DNA of 64,000 nucleotides from Arthrobacter sp. fls2-241-R2A-200 (GTDB taxonomy: Bacteria; Actinomycetota; Actinomycetes; Actinomycetales; Micrococcaceae): the NCBI RefSeq assembly GCF_030209745.1, contig NZ_JARVRJ010000008.1:124001-188000 (forward strand), given 5' to 3'. The position numbers were made by a program, and so were the translations under genes. Shown here piece after piece: positions 47,317-56,894 of the stretch (the first letter of the stretch is position 1; each line of letters opens with the position of its first letter). The notes under the pieces were generated by a model. That model was not told the origin of the DNA, searched no databases, and saw only the letters and a list, made by a program, of their open reading frames with translations.

Positions 47317-48539
47317 GGGGTCGCCGTCCCGGTGGGCTGGGCAGGCAGCTCGTTCAGGTAACTGCGGGGAACCCTCGGGCTGATGCGCGTGACGATCTCG
47401 TAATTGTTGGTGCCCGCAGCCGCTGCCCAATGGTCCGCCGTCGGTCCGCCGTCGGCTCCATCACCGAAAAGCACGGCTTCGGCGCCCTTGAGGGCGGTTG
47501 CTTCCTCCGCTGTCAGCGGCCCGAGGTCGATGACCATCTGGTCCATCGCGATTCGGCCGACCACCGGGTAGTTTGTGCCGGCGACGCGTACTGGTCCACC
47601 TGTCGCGATGCGGGGAACGCCGTCGGCGTATCCTAACGGCACCAGGCCCAGGGTGCTCTCTTCCTTGGTCCGGTAGTTCAGGCCGTAGGAGACGCCCTGT
47701 CCCTGCGGCACCTTTTTACAGTTGGACAACAGTGTGCGGACGGTCATGGCGGGGTGGAGGCCGAGCTCGGCGGAGGTGACGCCGTCGAACGGTGACAGTC
47801 CGTAGATGCCCAAGCCGACCCGGACCAGGTCAAAGTGTGAGTCGGGACGGGACAACGTTGCGGGTGTGTTGGCGATGTGCCGCACCTCGGTGTCCACACC
47901 GGCGTCCTCGGCGATGGCGATGGCTTCGCGGAAGAGTTCCAGCTGGGCGTCCGTTTCGGGCCGCTCCGGCTCATCGGCCACAGCAAGGTGCGAGAAGATT
48001 CCCACCACCCGGAGAAGGCCTTGGTCCTGGTAGTCCATTGCCTGTCCCACCAGGTTGTCCCACTCCCCAATGGGGCAGCCATTGCGGCCCAAACCGGTGT
48101 CGACTTTAAGGTGCACGCGTGCCGGACGCTCCTGGTCGCGGGCGGCGGCGACCACGGCGTCCAGCTCCCAACCGGAAATTCCGACGTCGATGCCCGCGGC
48201 GACAGCTGCCTGGAAGTTGCTCTCGGTGGTGTGCAGCCAGGCAAGCAGTGGCGACTCGATTCCCGCGGCGCGCAAGGCGAGCGCCTCGGAGATATGCGCG
48301 ACACCAAGCCACGCCGCTCCGGCGTCGAGTGCGGCGCGGGCGACTTGCACGGCTCCGTGACCGTAAGCGTCGGCTTTCACAACGGCCATCACAGCTGCGG
48401 GGGAGGCAATACCGGCGAACTGGCGGACGTTGTGCCGCACTGCTTCGAGGTCGATCAGCGCGGACCGTTCAAGCACCGCCGATCTGGCGATGGGGGTGGT
48501 GGACCCGATACCGATATCTGCAGCTGCTTCGTAAGTCAC
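47313..48539 (-). CDS. alr: Alanine racemase
   Basis: PLP racemase making D-alanine for peptidoglycan. The 408-residue product has the PLP lysine K55 in AVVKADAYGHG, the catalytic Tyr region GVSYGLNYRT and the C-terminal GRIAMDQMVIDLG and EAVLFGDG blocks. It starts with GTG at 48539. First gene of a compact operon with tsaE-tsaB-rimI-tsaD. Confidence 0.95.
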   Translation of the reverse strand: MTYEAAADIGIGSTTPIARSAVLERSALIDLEAVRHNVRQFAGIASPAAVMAVVKADAYGHGAVQVARAALDAGAAWLGVAHISEALALRAAGIESPLLAWLHTTESNFQAAVAAGIDVGISGWELDAVVAAARDQERPARVHLKVDTGLGRNGCPIGEWDNLVGQAMDYQDQGLLRVVGIFSHLAVADEPERPETDAQLELFREAIAIAEDAGVDTEVRHIANTPATLSRPDSHFDLVRVGLGIYGLSPFDGVTSAELGLHPAMTVRTLLSNCKKVPQGQGVSYGLNYRTKEESTLGLVPLGYADGVPRIATGGPVRVAGTNYPVVGRIAMDQMVIDLGPLTAEEATALKGAEAVLFGDGADGGPTADHWAAAAGTNNYEIVTRISPRVPRSYLNELPAQPTGTATP

Positions 48540-48627
48540 CCTAGAGATTCTAGTGCTGCCAATGATCCGGGCTTAATCAGGGGTTGGTGACGGCCTCAGT
48601 TTGGGCGGACGTCCCGTGGGGATCGGC

Positions 48628-49722
48628 CTACTGGGCATCGGACAGGTGCGCGATGGTTGCCTTGGCGCGCCGCTGGGCGCCGGCGGGTATGTCTTTCAGG
48701 ATCGGCTCCAAGAACGCGAACCGCCGGATCCACTGGCTCGACTGCCGTTCCTTCCGGGCGTTGGCGCGCTGCCACCAGTCGGCGATGTCGCCCCAGCCAG
48801 GCGCAGCCAACGAGCCTCCCACTTGCTGGACGGCGAGGGAGGCGCACAAGTTCGCGAAGCGCAACCTGTCCCCGAGCCGCCACCCCGCCAACGATCCCAT
48901 GATGAAGGCCGCGCTAAAGCAGTCTCCGGCTCCGGTGGGATCGTAGGCCGAGACCGGCAGCGACGGCACCCACTCCTCCTCCCCCGTCTCCGAGTCCACG
49001 GCAACGGCGCCTTGCACACCGAGCGTCACCACGGCCACGGGAACGCGATCGGCCAGCGAGTACAGCGCAGCCCAGGGGTCGTCCTTGCCCGTGAAGGCCA
49101 TGGCTTCAGGAGCGTTGGGCAGGAAGGCGTGGAAATTCTCCAGTTGGTCCAGCCGGCGCTCGGACCACTTTCCGCTGGGATCCCAGCCCACCACTCCGAA
49201 GAGTTTTGTACCCGCGGAGTTCACGGCATGCATCCATGGTTCGAGTTCTTCGCCAAGATCGGCGACGGCGGCCAAGGCCTTGGGCGGTTCGCCCATCAGC
49301 TCTGTGGCACTGATCGGGGCCGGGTGCCCATGGGTGACCATGGAGCGGTCCTGGTTGACGCACATGGACACCGTTACCGGCGAGTGCCAACCCGGCACCC
49401 GTTGGGACAACGAAAGGTCCACGTGCTCTTGGCTTTCAAGGATCTGCCAGTTGTAGTCCCCATATCCGTCATCACCGAAGGTGGCGGCGAGGCTCGTGCG
49501 CAGGCCTAGTCTGGCCGCAGCGATTGCCTGGTTGGCCACCCCGCCGGGGCAGCTCCCCATTCCTTCGGACCAGACTTCGGTGCCCGGTTCGGGCGAGTGC
49601 GGCAGGCCCGTGAAGATGATGTCTTGGAAAACCGTTCCCGTGAGTAAAAGATCGCAGGCTCCGTTCGCATCCTTGCGCACGGCCGCAAGGGGATCGAAGC
49701 GGCGCTGGGGCAAAGCGTCCAT
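48628..49722 (-). CDS. PfkB-family carbohydrate kinase
   Basis: Ribokinase-like sugar kinase of about 364 residues. The GGVANQAIAAARLGL block (near 60) and the C-terminal PfkB signature DPTGAGDCFSAAFIMG (near 285) are present, so it should phosphorylate a sugar or nucleoside. The substrate is not evident. ATG 49722 is used; an in-frame ATG three codons earlier is equally possible. It is divergent from the GH4 gene with 46 bp between the starts, which suggests a shared control region and a joint sugar-phosphate function. Confidence 0.88.
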   Translation of the reverse strand: MDALPQRRFDPLAAVRKDANGACDLLLTGTVFQDIIFTGLPHSPEPGTEVWSEGMGSCPGGVANQAIAAARLGLRTSLAATFGDDGYGDYNWQILESQEHVDLSLSQRVPGWHSPVTVSMCVNQDRSMVTHGHPAPISATELMGEPPKALAAVADLGEELEPWMHAVNSAGTKLFGVVGWDPSGKWSERRLDQLENFHAFLPNAPEAMAFTGKDDPWAALYSLADRVPVAVVTLGVQGAVAVDSETGEEEWVPSLPVSAYDPTGAGDCFSAAFIMGSLAGWRLGDRLRFANLCASLAVQQVGGSLAAPGWGDIADWWQRANARKERQSSQWIRRFAFLEPILKDIPAGAQRRAKATIAHLSDAQ

Positions 49723-49768
49723 GCATCGCACACTACGCTGCAGCCACTTTGCTGCATAGACTCAACCC

Positions 49769-51187
49769 ATGCGGCTCATGATCGCCGGCGGCGGCGGATT
49801 CAGGGTTCCCCTGGTGTACCGGGCCCTTTGCTCGGGTCCCTATGCAGGGCTCGTCAGCGAACTGGTCCTTTACGACGTCGACGCCGCGCGCTTGGCCGCC
49901 ATTGACGCGGTGCTAAGGGACATGCCGGTGGCCGAAGGTTCCCGGCCCGTCGTCGTGGTTTCCACCGATCTGGCAAAGTCCTTGGCGGGGACGGATATGG
50001 TTTTTTCCGCGATCCGCACGGGTGGCACAGCCGGGCGTATCGCGGACGAACGTATCGCTTTGGACCTGGGCCTGCTGGGCCAGGAAACCACCGGCGCGGG
50101 CGGCCTTTCCTACGCGCTGCGCTCCATTCCCACCATGTTGGAGCTGGCCGAAGCCATGCAGGCCCATTGCCCCGATGCGTGGCTCATCAATTTCACCAAC
50201 CCGGCAGGCATGGTCACTGAGGCGCTGGTCCCGGCGCTGGGCCGTCGGGTCATTGGCATCTGCGATTCCGCTGGCGGGCTGGTGCAGCGCGCCGCACGCG
50301 CCGCGGGCGTCCCGTTAGGCGAGGGAAAGCTCGACGGCGTGGGCTACTACGGACTGAACCACCTCGGTTGGCTGTATCGGTTGGCGCCCGCAGGCCACGA
50401 CGTCCTGCCGGATCTGCTCGCTGATCACGCGGCCCTTGAATCGATGGAAGTGGGCCGCTTGTTTGGGCAACACATTCTGCAAAAGCTCCGCTGCCTACCC
50501 AATGAGTACCTCTATTACTACTACGAGACAGACCACGCCACCGCTGCCATCCGGGCCCTGAAGGAAACACGCGGGGCCGCCATCCATCATCAGCAGGACG
50601 CCCTGTACCCAGCCTTGACGGCTTCCTCCCATGCCTACGCGCTCTGGGAATCCGCCCGACGTGCCCGGGAGGAGGGCTACTTGGCCGAGGCGCGCAAGAA
50701 CGGAGAGGAGCGTGACGAGGATGATCTCGCCGGCGGTGGGTATGAGCGCGTTGCCTTGTCCGTGATGCGGGCCTTGGCTGGCGCGGGAAGCACCGAGTTG
50801 ATCCTGAACGTGCCGAACTCCCCTGTGGCCGCATCGTTGCGCTCTGGAACTGGCTCGCCCGAAACCGGCCCGCCCGAGCTCGCCGTGCCGGGCTTGCCCG
50901 AATCTGCGGTGGTGGAGGTGCCCTGCGAAGTCACGTCCGACGGCGCCCTGCCACTCGCGCAGGAACGGCCCGCCGGGCAGTTCCTGACCTTGATGCGGCA
51001 CGTCAAGGAAGTGGAGCAGTTGACCATCCGGGCCGCCCGGGACGGTGATCGGGAAGCGGCCCTCCAAGCCTTCGCCGCGCACCCGCTGGTGGGATCCACA
51101 GCCATCGGAAAACAACTGTTGGAAGGATACGAGACGGCTTTCCCGGCCCTTCGGTCCTTGTGGGCGCATGGCTCCGGCCTCAGTTAA
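49769..51187 (+). CDS. GH4-family 6-phospho-glycosidase
   Basis: NAD- and metal-dependent glycosidase of 472 residues, closest in look to 6-phospho-beta-glucosidases (CelF/LicH). The N terminus MRLMIAGGGGFRVPLVYRAL binds NAD. NFTNPAGMVTEAL follows, and the metal ligands are C165 in GICDSAGG and H198 in GLNHLGW. YLYYYYETDHATAAI carries the later conserved region. It probably acts on phosphorylated disaccharides delivered by a PTS. Its stop codon lies inside the first copy of a 16-bp tandem repeat. Confidence 0.9.
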   Translation: MRLMIAGGGGFRVPLVYRALCSGPYAGLVSELVLYDVDAARLAAIDAVLRDMPVAEGSRPVVVVSTDLAKSLAGTDMVFSAIRTGGTAGRIADERIALDLGLLGQETTGAGGLSYALRSIPTMLELAEAMQAHCPDAWLINFTNPAGMVTEALVPALGRRVIGICDSAGGLVQRAARAAGVPLGEGKLDGVGYYGLNHLGWLYRLAPAGHDVLPDLLADHAALESMEVGRLFGQHILQKLRCLPNEYLYYYYETDHATAAIRALKETRGAAIHHQQDALYPALTASSHAYALWESARRAREEGYLAEARKNGEERDEDDLAGGGYERVALSVMRALAGAGSTELILNVPNSPVAASLRSGTGSPETGPPELAVPGLPESAVVEVPCEVTSDGALPLAQERPAGQFLTLMRHVKEVEQLTIRAARDGDREAALQAFAAHPLVGSTAIGKQLLEGYETAFPALRSLWAHGSGLS

Positions 51188-51240
51188 AGACCGCCTCAGT
51201 TAAAGCATGCCTCGGTTAAAGCACACCTTGGTTAACACGG
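51177..51240. repeat. 16-bp tandem repeat (four copies) over the GH4 stop codon
   Basis: Four 16-bp units begin at 51177, 51193, 51209 and 51225: GCCTCAGTTAAAGACC, GCCTCAGTTAAAGCAT, GCCTCGGTTAAAGCAC and the more diverged ACCTTGGTTAACACGG. The GH4 stop (TAA 51185-51187) is inside the first unit. Confidence 0.88.
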
Positions 51241-51365
51241 AGCTTTGCCAACACGCGCCTCTGGTGAGTACAGGCCGCATAGCCTGACGCCACTACAGCG
51301 CGGCGCAGGAGTACTGTTTTCTGCAGGGCAAAGATGGTTTTGCTGTGGTTGTCAGGAGGAAGTTT

Positions 51366-52610
51366 GTGCCGTTGATCCGCCGTGTGGCGTTGCTTTCCTT
51401 GCATACTTCCCCCATGGAGCAACCCGGCGCCGGGGATGCCGGAGGCATGAACGTCTACGTACGGGCACTGGCCATGGCCATGGCGGAATCCGGCGTGGAG
51501 GTAGAGATCTTCACCCGCTCCACCAAAGCCGGCCAAGCCGCCGTCGAACATCCCGGGCCCGGCGTCTGCGTCCACAACGTCCTGGCAGGGCCGCCCCGGA
51601 AGCTGCCCAAGGAGGAGCTCCCCGAACTTTTGCACCAAATGGTGGAACAGATCGACAAGATCCGCCACCAGCAACTCCACGGCCGCTATGACGCCATCCA
51701 TTCCCATTACTGGGTCTCCGGGGTGGCCGGCTTGGAGTTGTCGGAACTGTGGGGTGTTCCACTGGTGCACAGCATGCACACCATGGCCAAGGTCAAGAAC
51801 CTGGTCCTGGAATCCGGCGAGCGGCCGGAACCGAGGCGTCGCGAGGACGGCGAGCAGCGGATCGTGGACGGCGCCTCCCGGCTCATCGCGAATACGTCCG
51901 CGGAAGCCGCTGAACTCGTTTCCCACTACGGCGCGGACATCGACCGGATAGATGTGGCACCTCCGGGCGTGGACCTTAAGGTGTTCACGCCCTCGTTCCG
52001 CAGGAAGTCACGGACAGAGCGCAAGGTCAGGCCGGACAGTTTCCATCTTGTCTTTGCCGGAAGAATCCAACGGCTCAAAGGTCCCCAGATCTTCGTCAAG
52101 GCCGCGGGCATCCTGCGCAAGCGCCGTCCCGATATCGACCTTGAATTGACCATCTTGGGTTCGCTCAGTGGCGCCAAAGACTTCAACCTCCAGCAAATCA
52201 TTGACGAAGAGGGACTGCACGACGTCGTCACCCACCGCCCGCCGGTGATCGCACCCGAGCTCGCCGGCTGGTTCCGATCCGCCGACGTGGTGGTCATGCC
52301 GTCCTTCAGTGAATCCTTCGGATTGGTTGCCTTGGAAGCACAGGCGTGCGGTACCCCGGTGGTGGCTACCAATGTCGGCGGCCTGTCCAGGGCTATTTCA
52401 GACGGCCGCACCGGCATCCTGGTGGACGGCCACAACCCCAGCCACTGGGCTGATGTCCTGGAGGACCTGTTCGACGACGCGCAGACGCGCGAAGACATGG
52501 GCAGGCTTGCCGCGGTGCACGCTGAATCTTTCGGCTGGAAGCACACGGCCGACATCACGATGGAAAGCTACCGCGAAGCGGCCTCAGGGCTGCTCGTCCC
52601 ACGGCATTAA
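51366..52610 (+). CDS. mshA: D-inositol-3-phosphate glycosyltransferase (mycothiol)
   Basis: First committed step of mycothiol synthesis: adds GlcNAc to inositol-3-phosphate. The 414-residue GT4 enzyme has VALLSLHTSPMEQPGAGDAGGMNVYV at the N terminus, with the substrate loop typical of MshA, DAIHSHYWVSGVAG, HSMHTMAKVKN, FAGRIQRLKGPQ and the UDP-binding PSFSESFGLVALEAQACGTP (E..E motif). The GTG at 51366 follows AGGAGGA (51354-51360) with 5-bp spacing. The source of its acceptor, Ino1, is encoded 3 kb away. Confidence 0.95.
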   Translation: MPLIRRVALLSLHTSPMEQPGAGDAGGMNVYVRALAMAMAESGVEVEIFTRSTKAGQAAVEHPGPGVCVHNVLAGPPRKLPKEELPELLHQMVEQIDKIRHQQLHGRYDAIHSHYWVSGVAGLELSELWGVPLVHSMHTMAKVKNLVLESGERPEPRRREDGEQRIVDGASRLIANTSAEAAELVSHYGADIDRIDVAPPGVDLKVFTPSFRRKSRTERKVRPDSFHLVFAGRIQRLKGPQIFVKAAGILRKRRPDIDLELTILGSLSGAKDFNLQQIIDEEGLHDVVTHRPPVIAPELAGWFRSADVVVMPSFSESFGLVALEAQACGTPVVATNVGGLSRAISDGRTGILVDGHNPSHWADVLEDLFDDAQTREDMGRLAAVHAESFGWKHTADITMESYREAASGLLVPRH

Positions 52611-52727
52611 CGGCCCTCCGCCGGTTCACGGGTACGGCCTGATAGGTTGATGCGAAACGTAGGCGATCCGGGGAATCCCGTTTCCCGCCGCCTACGCGCA
52701 GCGCAAGCCCTGAGCCGAAGGACAACG

Positions 52728-54416
52728 ATGTCTGAGAATAAGGTCCCCTCCGATCTGGACATTGCCCACAACGCCGCCATCTTGCCCATCGAGGAAATCG
52801 CCAGGCGTGCAGGCATTCCTGCGGACGCCTTGGAGCTCTACGGCCCCTACAAGGCCAAGATCCAGCCCGGGAAGCTGCGCCTCCAAGACAGCAAAGCCCC
52901 CGGCAAGGTGGTCCTGGTCTCTGCCATGTCGCCCACCCCTGCCGGGGAGGGGAAGTCCACAACAACCGTGGGGCTTGCCGACTCCTTGGCGCGGGCCGGA
53001 CACAAGGTCATGATCGCGCTTCGCGAACCCTCGCTGGGACCGATCCTTGGCATGAAGGGCGGGGCCACGGGAGGCGGCTACTCGCAGGTGTTGCCCATGG
53101 ATGACATCAACCTGCATTTCACGGGTGATTTCCACGCCGTCACCTCGGCCAACAATGCGCTGATGGCTTTGGTGGACAACCATATCTTCCAAGGAAATGC
53201 GCTCGGAATCGATCCGCGCAGAATGACGTTCAAGCGCGTCTTGGACATGAACGACCGCTCATTGCGGGAAGTGGTCATAGGCCTGGGTGGACCAACCCAA
53301 GGTGTGCCGCGGCAAGACGGTTTCGACATCACGGTGGCCTCGGAGATAATGGCGGTTTTCTGCCTGGCCAGCGACCTCGACGACCTGCGACGCCGCTTGG
53401 CGAACATCACTTTCGGCTACACCTATGACCGGGCGCCCGTCACGGTCGCGGACCTAGGTGTTGAAGGAGCACTGACGCTGTTGCTCAAGGACGCGATCAA
53501 GCCAAACCTCGTCCAGACCATAGCCGGAACGCCCGCGCTGGTTCACGGTGGCCCGTTCGCCAACATCGCGCACGGATGCAATTCCCTCATCGCAACGCGC
53601 ACGGCTACCCGGCTGGCGGACATTGTTGTCACCGAGGCCGGTTTCGGCGCTGACCTTGGCGCCGAAAAGTACATGGACATCAAGGCGAGGATCGCGGACG
53701 TGGCGCCTTCCGCCGTCGTGGTGGTCGCGACAGTCCGGGCCCTCAAAATGCAAGGCGGCGTCCCCAAGGACCAACTCAACGAGCCCAATGTGGCGGCGGT
53801 GGCCGCAGGAGTCGCCAACCTCAAACGGCACCTGGGCAATGTGGCCAAGTTCGGGATTTCCCCGGTGGTCTCGATCAACAAATTCGGAACGGACACCGCC
53901 GCGGAACTCCAGTGGCTGCTCGATTGGTGCCAAGCAGAAGGTGTCCAAGCCGCCGTCGCCGATGTATGGGGCAAGGGCGGTGGAGGCGACGGCGGTGACG
54001 ACCTGGCCGCCAAGGTGGCCGCTGCGCTGGAGGCGCCGTCGTCTTTCCGTCACCTTTACCCGCTGGAGCTCAGCATCGAGGATAAGATCACCACGATCGT
54101 GCGCGAGATTTACGGTGCCGACGGCGTGGAGTTCTCGGTTCCAGCGTTGCGGCGTTTGGCCGAGATTGAGAGGAACGGGTGGAGCGGGCTACCGGTGTGC
54201 ATGGCCAAGACCCAGTACTCGTTCACCGATGACGCCTCCAAACTGGGCGCCCCAAGCGGATTCACGGTCCACGTCCGGGACCTCATCCCCAAGACGGGCG
54301 CAGGTTTCATCGTGGCGTTGACCGGGGCTGTGATGACGATGCCCGGGCTTCCCAAAGAACCGGCAGCGATGCGCATGGACGTTGACGCCGAAGGCAACCC
54401 CTCGGGCCTCTCCTAG
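52728..54416 (+). CDS. fhs: Formate--tetrahydrofolate ligase
   Basis: Makes 10-formyl-THF from formate, THF and ATP. The 562-residue product has the P-loop [11 protein letters not shown] (70-80), [41 protein letters not shown] and the [18 protein letters not shown] blocks of the family. ATG 52728 follows AAGGA. It is convergent with ino1, separated by a strong shared hairpin. Formate also links it to the formate dehydrogenase at the start of the window, though the genes are 50 kb apart. Confidence 0.96.
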   Translation: MSENKVPSDLDIAHNAAILPIEEIARRAGIPADALELYGPYKAKIQPGKLRLQDSKAPGKVVLVSAMSPTPAGEGKSTTTVGLADSLARAGHKVMIALREPSLGPILGMKGGATGGGYSQVLPMDDINLHFTGDFHAVTSANNALMALVDNHIFQGNALGIDPRRMTFKRVLDMNDRSLREVVIGLGGPTQGVPRQDGFDITVASEIMAVFCLASDLDDLRRRLANITFGYTYDRAPVTVADLGVEGALTLLLKDAIKPNLVQTIAGTPALVHGGPFANIAHGCNSLIATRTATRLADIVVTEAGFGADLGAEKYMDIKARIADVAPSAVVVVATVRALKMQGGVPKDQLNEPNVAAVAAGVANLKRHLGNVAKFGISPVVSINKFGTDTAAELQWLLDWCQAEGVQAAVADVWGKGGGGDGGDDLAAKVAAALEAPSSFRHLYPLELSIEDKITTIVREIYGADGVEFSVPALRRLAEIERNGWSGLPVCMAKTQYSFTDDASKLGAPSGFTVHVRDLIPKTGAGFIVALTGAVMTMPGLPKEPAAMRMDVDAEGNPSGLS

Positions 54417-54441
54417 GTGCCGCCCAGCAGCGTAGCAAACG

Positions 54442-54478
54442 GCAGGCGCCCTCCCACCTTGGGTGGAAGGGCGCCTGC
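54442..54478. terminator. Convergent hairpin between fhs and ino1
   Basis: GCAGGCGCCCT (54442-54452) pairs with AGGGCGCCTGC (54468-54478), with a further CCACC/GGTGG inside. The hairpin lies between two convergent stops (54416 and 54494), so it can end both transcripts. T-runs are weak on both sides. Confidence 0.8.
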
Positions 54479-54493
54479 AGAAGCTATTCGGTT

Positions 54494-55579
54494 TTAGCGT
54501 TCGATGTCGCCGCGGATGAAGGCCTCGACCTTTTCGCGAGCGATGTCATCGTTGAACTGCTCCGGCGGGGACTTCATGAAGTAGCTGGAAGCCGAGAGCA
54601 GCGGACCGCCGATGCCACGGTCCAGGCCGATCTTCGCTGCACGGATGGCATCGATGATCACACCCGCAGAGTTCGGTGAGTCCCACACTTCGAGCTTGTA
54701 CTCCAGGGAGACGGGAGCGTCGCCGAAGTTGCGGCCTTCGAGGCGGACGAAAGCCCACTTGCGGTCATCAAGCCACGCAACGTAATCGGACGGTCCGATG
54801 TGGACATCGTCAGCGTGCAGTACGGCCTCGACGTTGGAGGTCACGGCCTGGGTCTTGGAGATCTTCTTGGACTCGAGGCGGTCCCGCTCAAGCATGTTCT
54901 TGAAGTCCATGTTGCCGCCGACGTTGAGCTGGTAGGTGCGATCCAGCGTGACGCCGCGGTCTTCGAAGAGCTTAGCCATGACGCGGTGCGTGATGGTGGC
55001 GCCGATCTGGCTCTTGATGTCATCGCCCACGATCGGAATGCCGGCTTCGGTGAACTTGTCAGCCCATTCCTTGGTTCCGGCGATAAATACGGGCAGGGCG
55101 TTGACGAAAGCAACGCCAGCGTCGATGGCACACTGTGCGTAGAACTTTGCCGCCTGTTCGGAGCCCACCGGCAGGTAGCACACCATGACATCGGCTTTCG
55201 CTTCACGAAGGGCCGCAACGATGTCGACGTTTTCCTCGGGAGCTTCGACGATGGTTTCGCGATAGTACTTGCCCAAGCCATCCAGGGTGTGGCCGCGCTG
55301 GACAGTTACGCCGGTGGAAGGAACGTCGGCGATCTTGATGGTGTTGTTTTCGCTGGCGCCGATGGCGTCGGCAAGGTCCAAGCCCACCTTTTTGCTATCG
55401 ACGTCGAAGGCAGCAACGAACTGGACGTCGTTGACGTGGTACTGACCGAACTCAACGTGCATCAGACCCGGGATCGTGGCCGTAGGGTCGGCGTCACGGT
55501 AGTACTGAACACCTTGGACCAGCGATGCAGCGCAGTTACCTACGCCGACAATGGCAACACGAATCGGATGTGAAGACAC
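54494..55579 (-). CDS. ino1: Inositol-3-phosphate synthase (actinobacterial short form)
   Basis: NAD-dependent cyclisation of glucose-6-phosphate to inositol-3-phosphate. The 361-residue product starts [20 protein letters not shown] and has the family's [46 protein letters not shown] (Lys/Asp active region) and [13 protein letters not shown] blocks. GTG 55579 follows AAAAGGAG and is favoured over an upstream in-frame ATG. The product feeds mycothiol (mshA nearby) and phosphatidylinositol. Confidence 0.95.
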   Translation of the reverse strand: MSSHPIRVAIVGVGNCAASLVQGVQYYRDADPTATIPGLMHVEFGQYHVNDVQFVAAFDVDSKKVGLDLADAIGASENNTIKIADVPSTGVTVQRGHTLDGLGKYYRETIVEAPEENVDIVAALREAKADVMVCYLPVGSEQAAKFYAQCAIDAGVAFVNALPVFIAGTKEWADKFTEAGIPIVGDDIKSQIGATITHRVMAKLFEDRGVTLDRTYQLNVGGNMDFKNMLERDRLESKKISKTQAVTSNVEAVLHADDVHIGPSDYVAWLDDRKWAFVRLEGRNFGDAPVSLEYKLEVWDSPNSAGVIIDAIRAAKIGLDRGIGGPLLSASSYFMKSPPEQFNDDIAREKVEAFIRGDIER

Positions 55580-55683
55580 GGAACTCCTTTTGAGACTAAA
55601 CCTCAGGTGCCTCGCGCCGTTCCAAATGGTTTCGGAACGCGACGAATGGGCACGGCGCCACTTGGCGCACACCTTGCATTGTA

Positions 55684-55744
55684 TCGAACACATCGGGGGC
55701 AGGTTTTGTTCCCGCCACGTTGGCCACCGGCCCCCGATGTTCGA
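55684..55744 (-). terminator. Long hairpin downstream of the aldo/keto reductase gene
   Basis: TCGAACA and TCGGGGGC (55684-55700, with a two-base CA bulge) pair with GCCCCCGA and TGTTCGA (55730-55744). It lies 16 bp past the reductase stop on the minus strand and before the ino1 start. The loop is 29 nt and no T-run follows, so it is a plausible but not classic terminator. Confidence 0.6.
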
Positions 55745-55759
55745 CTCTGCAGCCTCCTG

Positions 55760-56797
55760 CTACTTCTGTGCCCAGAGGTTGATATCGGATTCGACGGCAA
55801 ACTCATCGATCGCCGTCAGCTCATCCGTCGTGAAAGCAAGGTTGTTGATGGCACTGAGGGTGTCCTCCAGTTGCGCCACGCTCGAGGCACCAACCAGGGC
55901 GGAGGTCACCGGGGAACCCTTGGGCTGGTCACGAAGGATCCAGGCAATGGCCATCTGTGCCAGGGTCTGGCCGCGGCCCTCAGCGATGGCCTTGAGGCCC
56001 CGCACGCGATCCAGCTTTTCCTCCGTCAACTGGGACTCGGACAGGAAGCGTTCCTTCGCAGCCCTGGAATCAGCCGGAATACCGTTGAGGTAGCGGTCGG
56101 TCAGCATCCCTTGGGCCAGCGGCGAGAACGCGATGGATCCCGCGCCCACCTGGTCCAAGGCCTCGTACAGGTTGGGGGAACCGTTCTCGGTCCAACGGTT
56201 AAGCATGGAATAGCTGGGCTGGTGGATGAGCAGGGGTGTTCCGAGCTCCTTCAGGATCCGGGCCGCCTCGAGCGTCTGTTCGGGAGTGTAGGAAGAGATG
56301 CCGGCGTAAAGGGCCTTGCCTGAGCGGACGGCGTAGTCGAGGGCACCCATCGTCTCTTCAAGCGGCGTCTCCGGGTCCGGGCGGTGGCTGTAGAAGATGT
56401 CCACGTACTCCAGGCCCATCCGCTCCAAGGACTGGTCAAGGCTGGAAATCAGGTATTTCCGGGATCCCCACTCGCCGTAGGGGCCGGGCCACATGTAATA
56501 GCCGGCCTTGGTGGAGATGATGAGTTCATCGCGGTAGGGCTTGAAGTCTTCCTTCAGGTGGCGGCCGAAGTTCGTTTCGGCCGATCCGTCCGGAGGCCCG
56601 TAGTTGTTGGCCAGGTCAAAGTGGTTCACTCCGAGATCGAAGGCGCGGCGCAGGATGGCGCGCTGTTCATCGAAGCGTTTGTCATCACCGAAGTTGTGCC
56701 AAAGGCCCAGCGAAATGGCAGGGAGTTTGAGTCCGCTGCGTCCGACGCGGCGGTAGGGCATGGTCTCGTAGCGGTCTTCCGCAGCCGAATAAGTCAT
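55760..56797 (-). CDS. Aldo/keto reductase (YghZ-like)
   Basis: NADPH-dependent oxidoreductase of about 345 residues with YghZ (L-glyceraldehyde-3-phosphate reductase) character. MPYRRVGRSGLKLPAISLG is the AKR entry motif, with DLANNYGPPDGSAE (Asp/Tyr catalytic pair), STKAGYYMWPGPYGEWGS (Lys) and YSHRPDPETPLEET (His). ATG 56797 is used; an in-frame ATG three codons upstream is possible. It lies downstream of treZ in the same direction but after a strong hairpin, so it may have its own promoter. Confidence 0.9.
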   Translation of the reverse strand: MTYSAAEDRYETMPYRRVGRSGLKLPAISLGLWHNFGDDKRFDEQRAILRRAFDLGVNHFDLANNYGPPDGSAETNFGRHLKEDFKPYRDELIISTKAGYYMWPGPYGEWGSRKYLISSLDQSLERMGLEYVDIFYSHRPDPETPLEETMGALDYAVRSGKALYAGISSYTPEQTLEAARILKELGTPLLIHQPSYSMLNRWTENGSPNLYEALDQVGAGSIAFSPLAQGMLTDRYLNGIPADSRAAKERFLSESQLTEEKLDRVRGLKAIAEGRGQTLAQMAIAWILRDQPKGSPVTSALVGASSVAQLEDTLSAINNLAFTTDELTAIDEFAVESDINLWAQK

Positions 56798-56824
56798 ACT
56801 TACCATCCTGCCACTGCCCGGCGC

Positions 56825-56864
56825 GGGGTGACGGCGCTGTCCGCAATGTGGGCGCCGTCACCCC
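56825..56864 (-). terminator. Perfect 13-bp hairpin downstream of treZ
   Basis: GGGGTGACGGCGC (56825-56837) pairs perfectly with GCGCCGTCACCCC (56852-56864) around a 14-base loop. It is 30 bp past the treZ stop and just before the aldo/keto reductase start. There is no T-run on the minus side. Confidence 0.7.
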
Positions 56865-56894
56865 GACGTCGTGGTTTTTCTTTTGAAAGACGTC

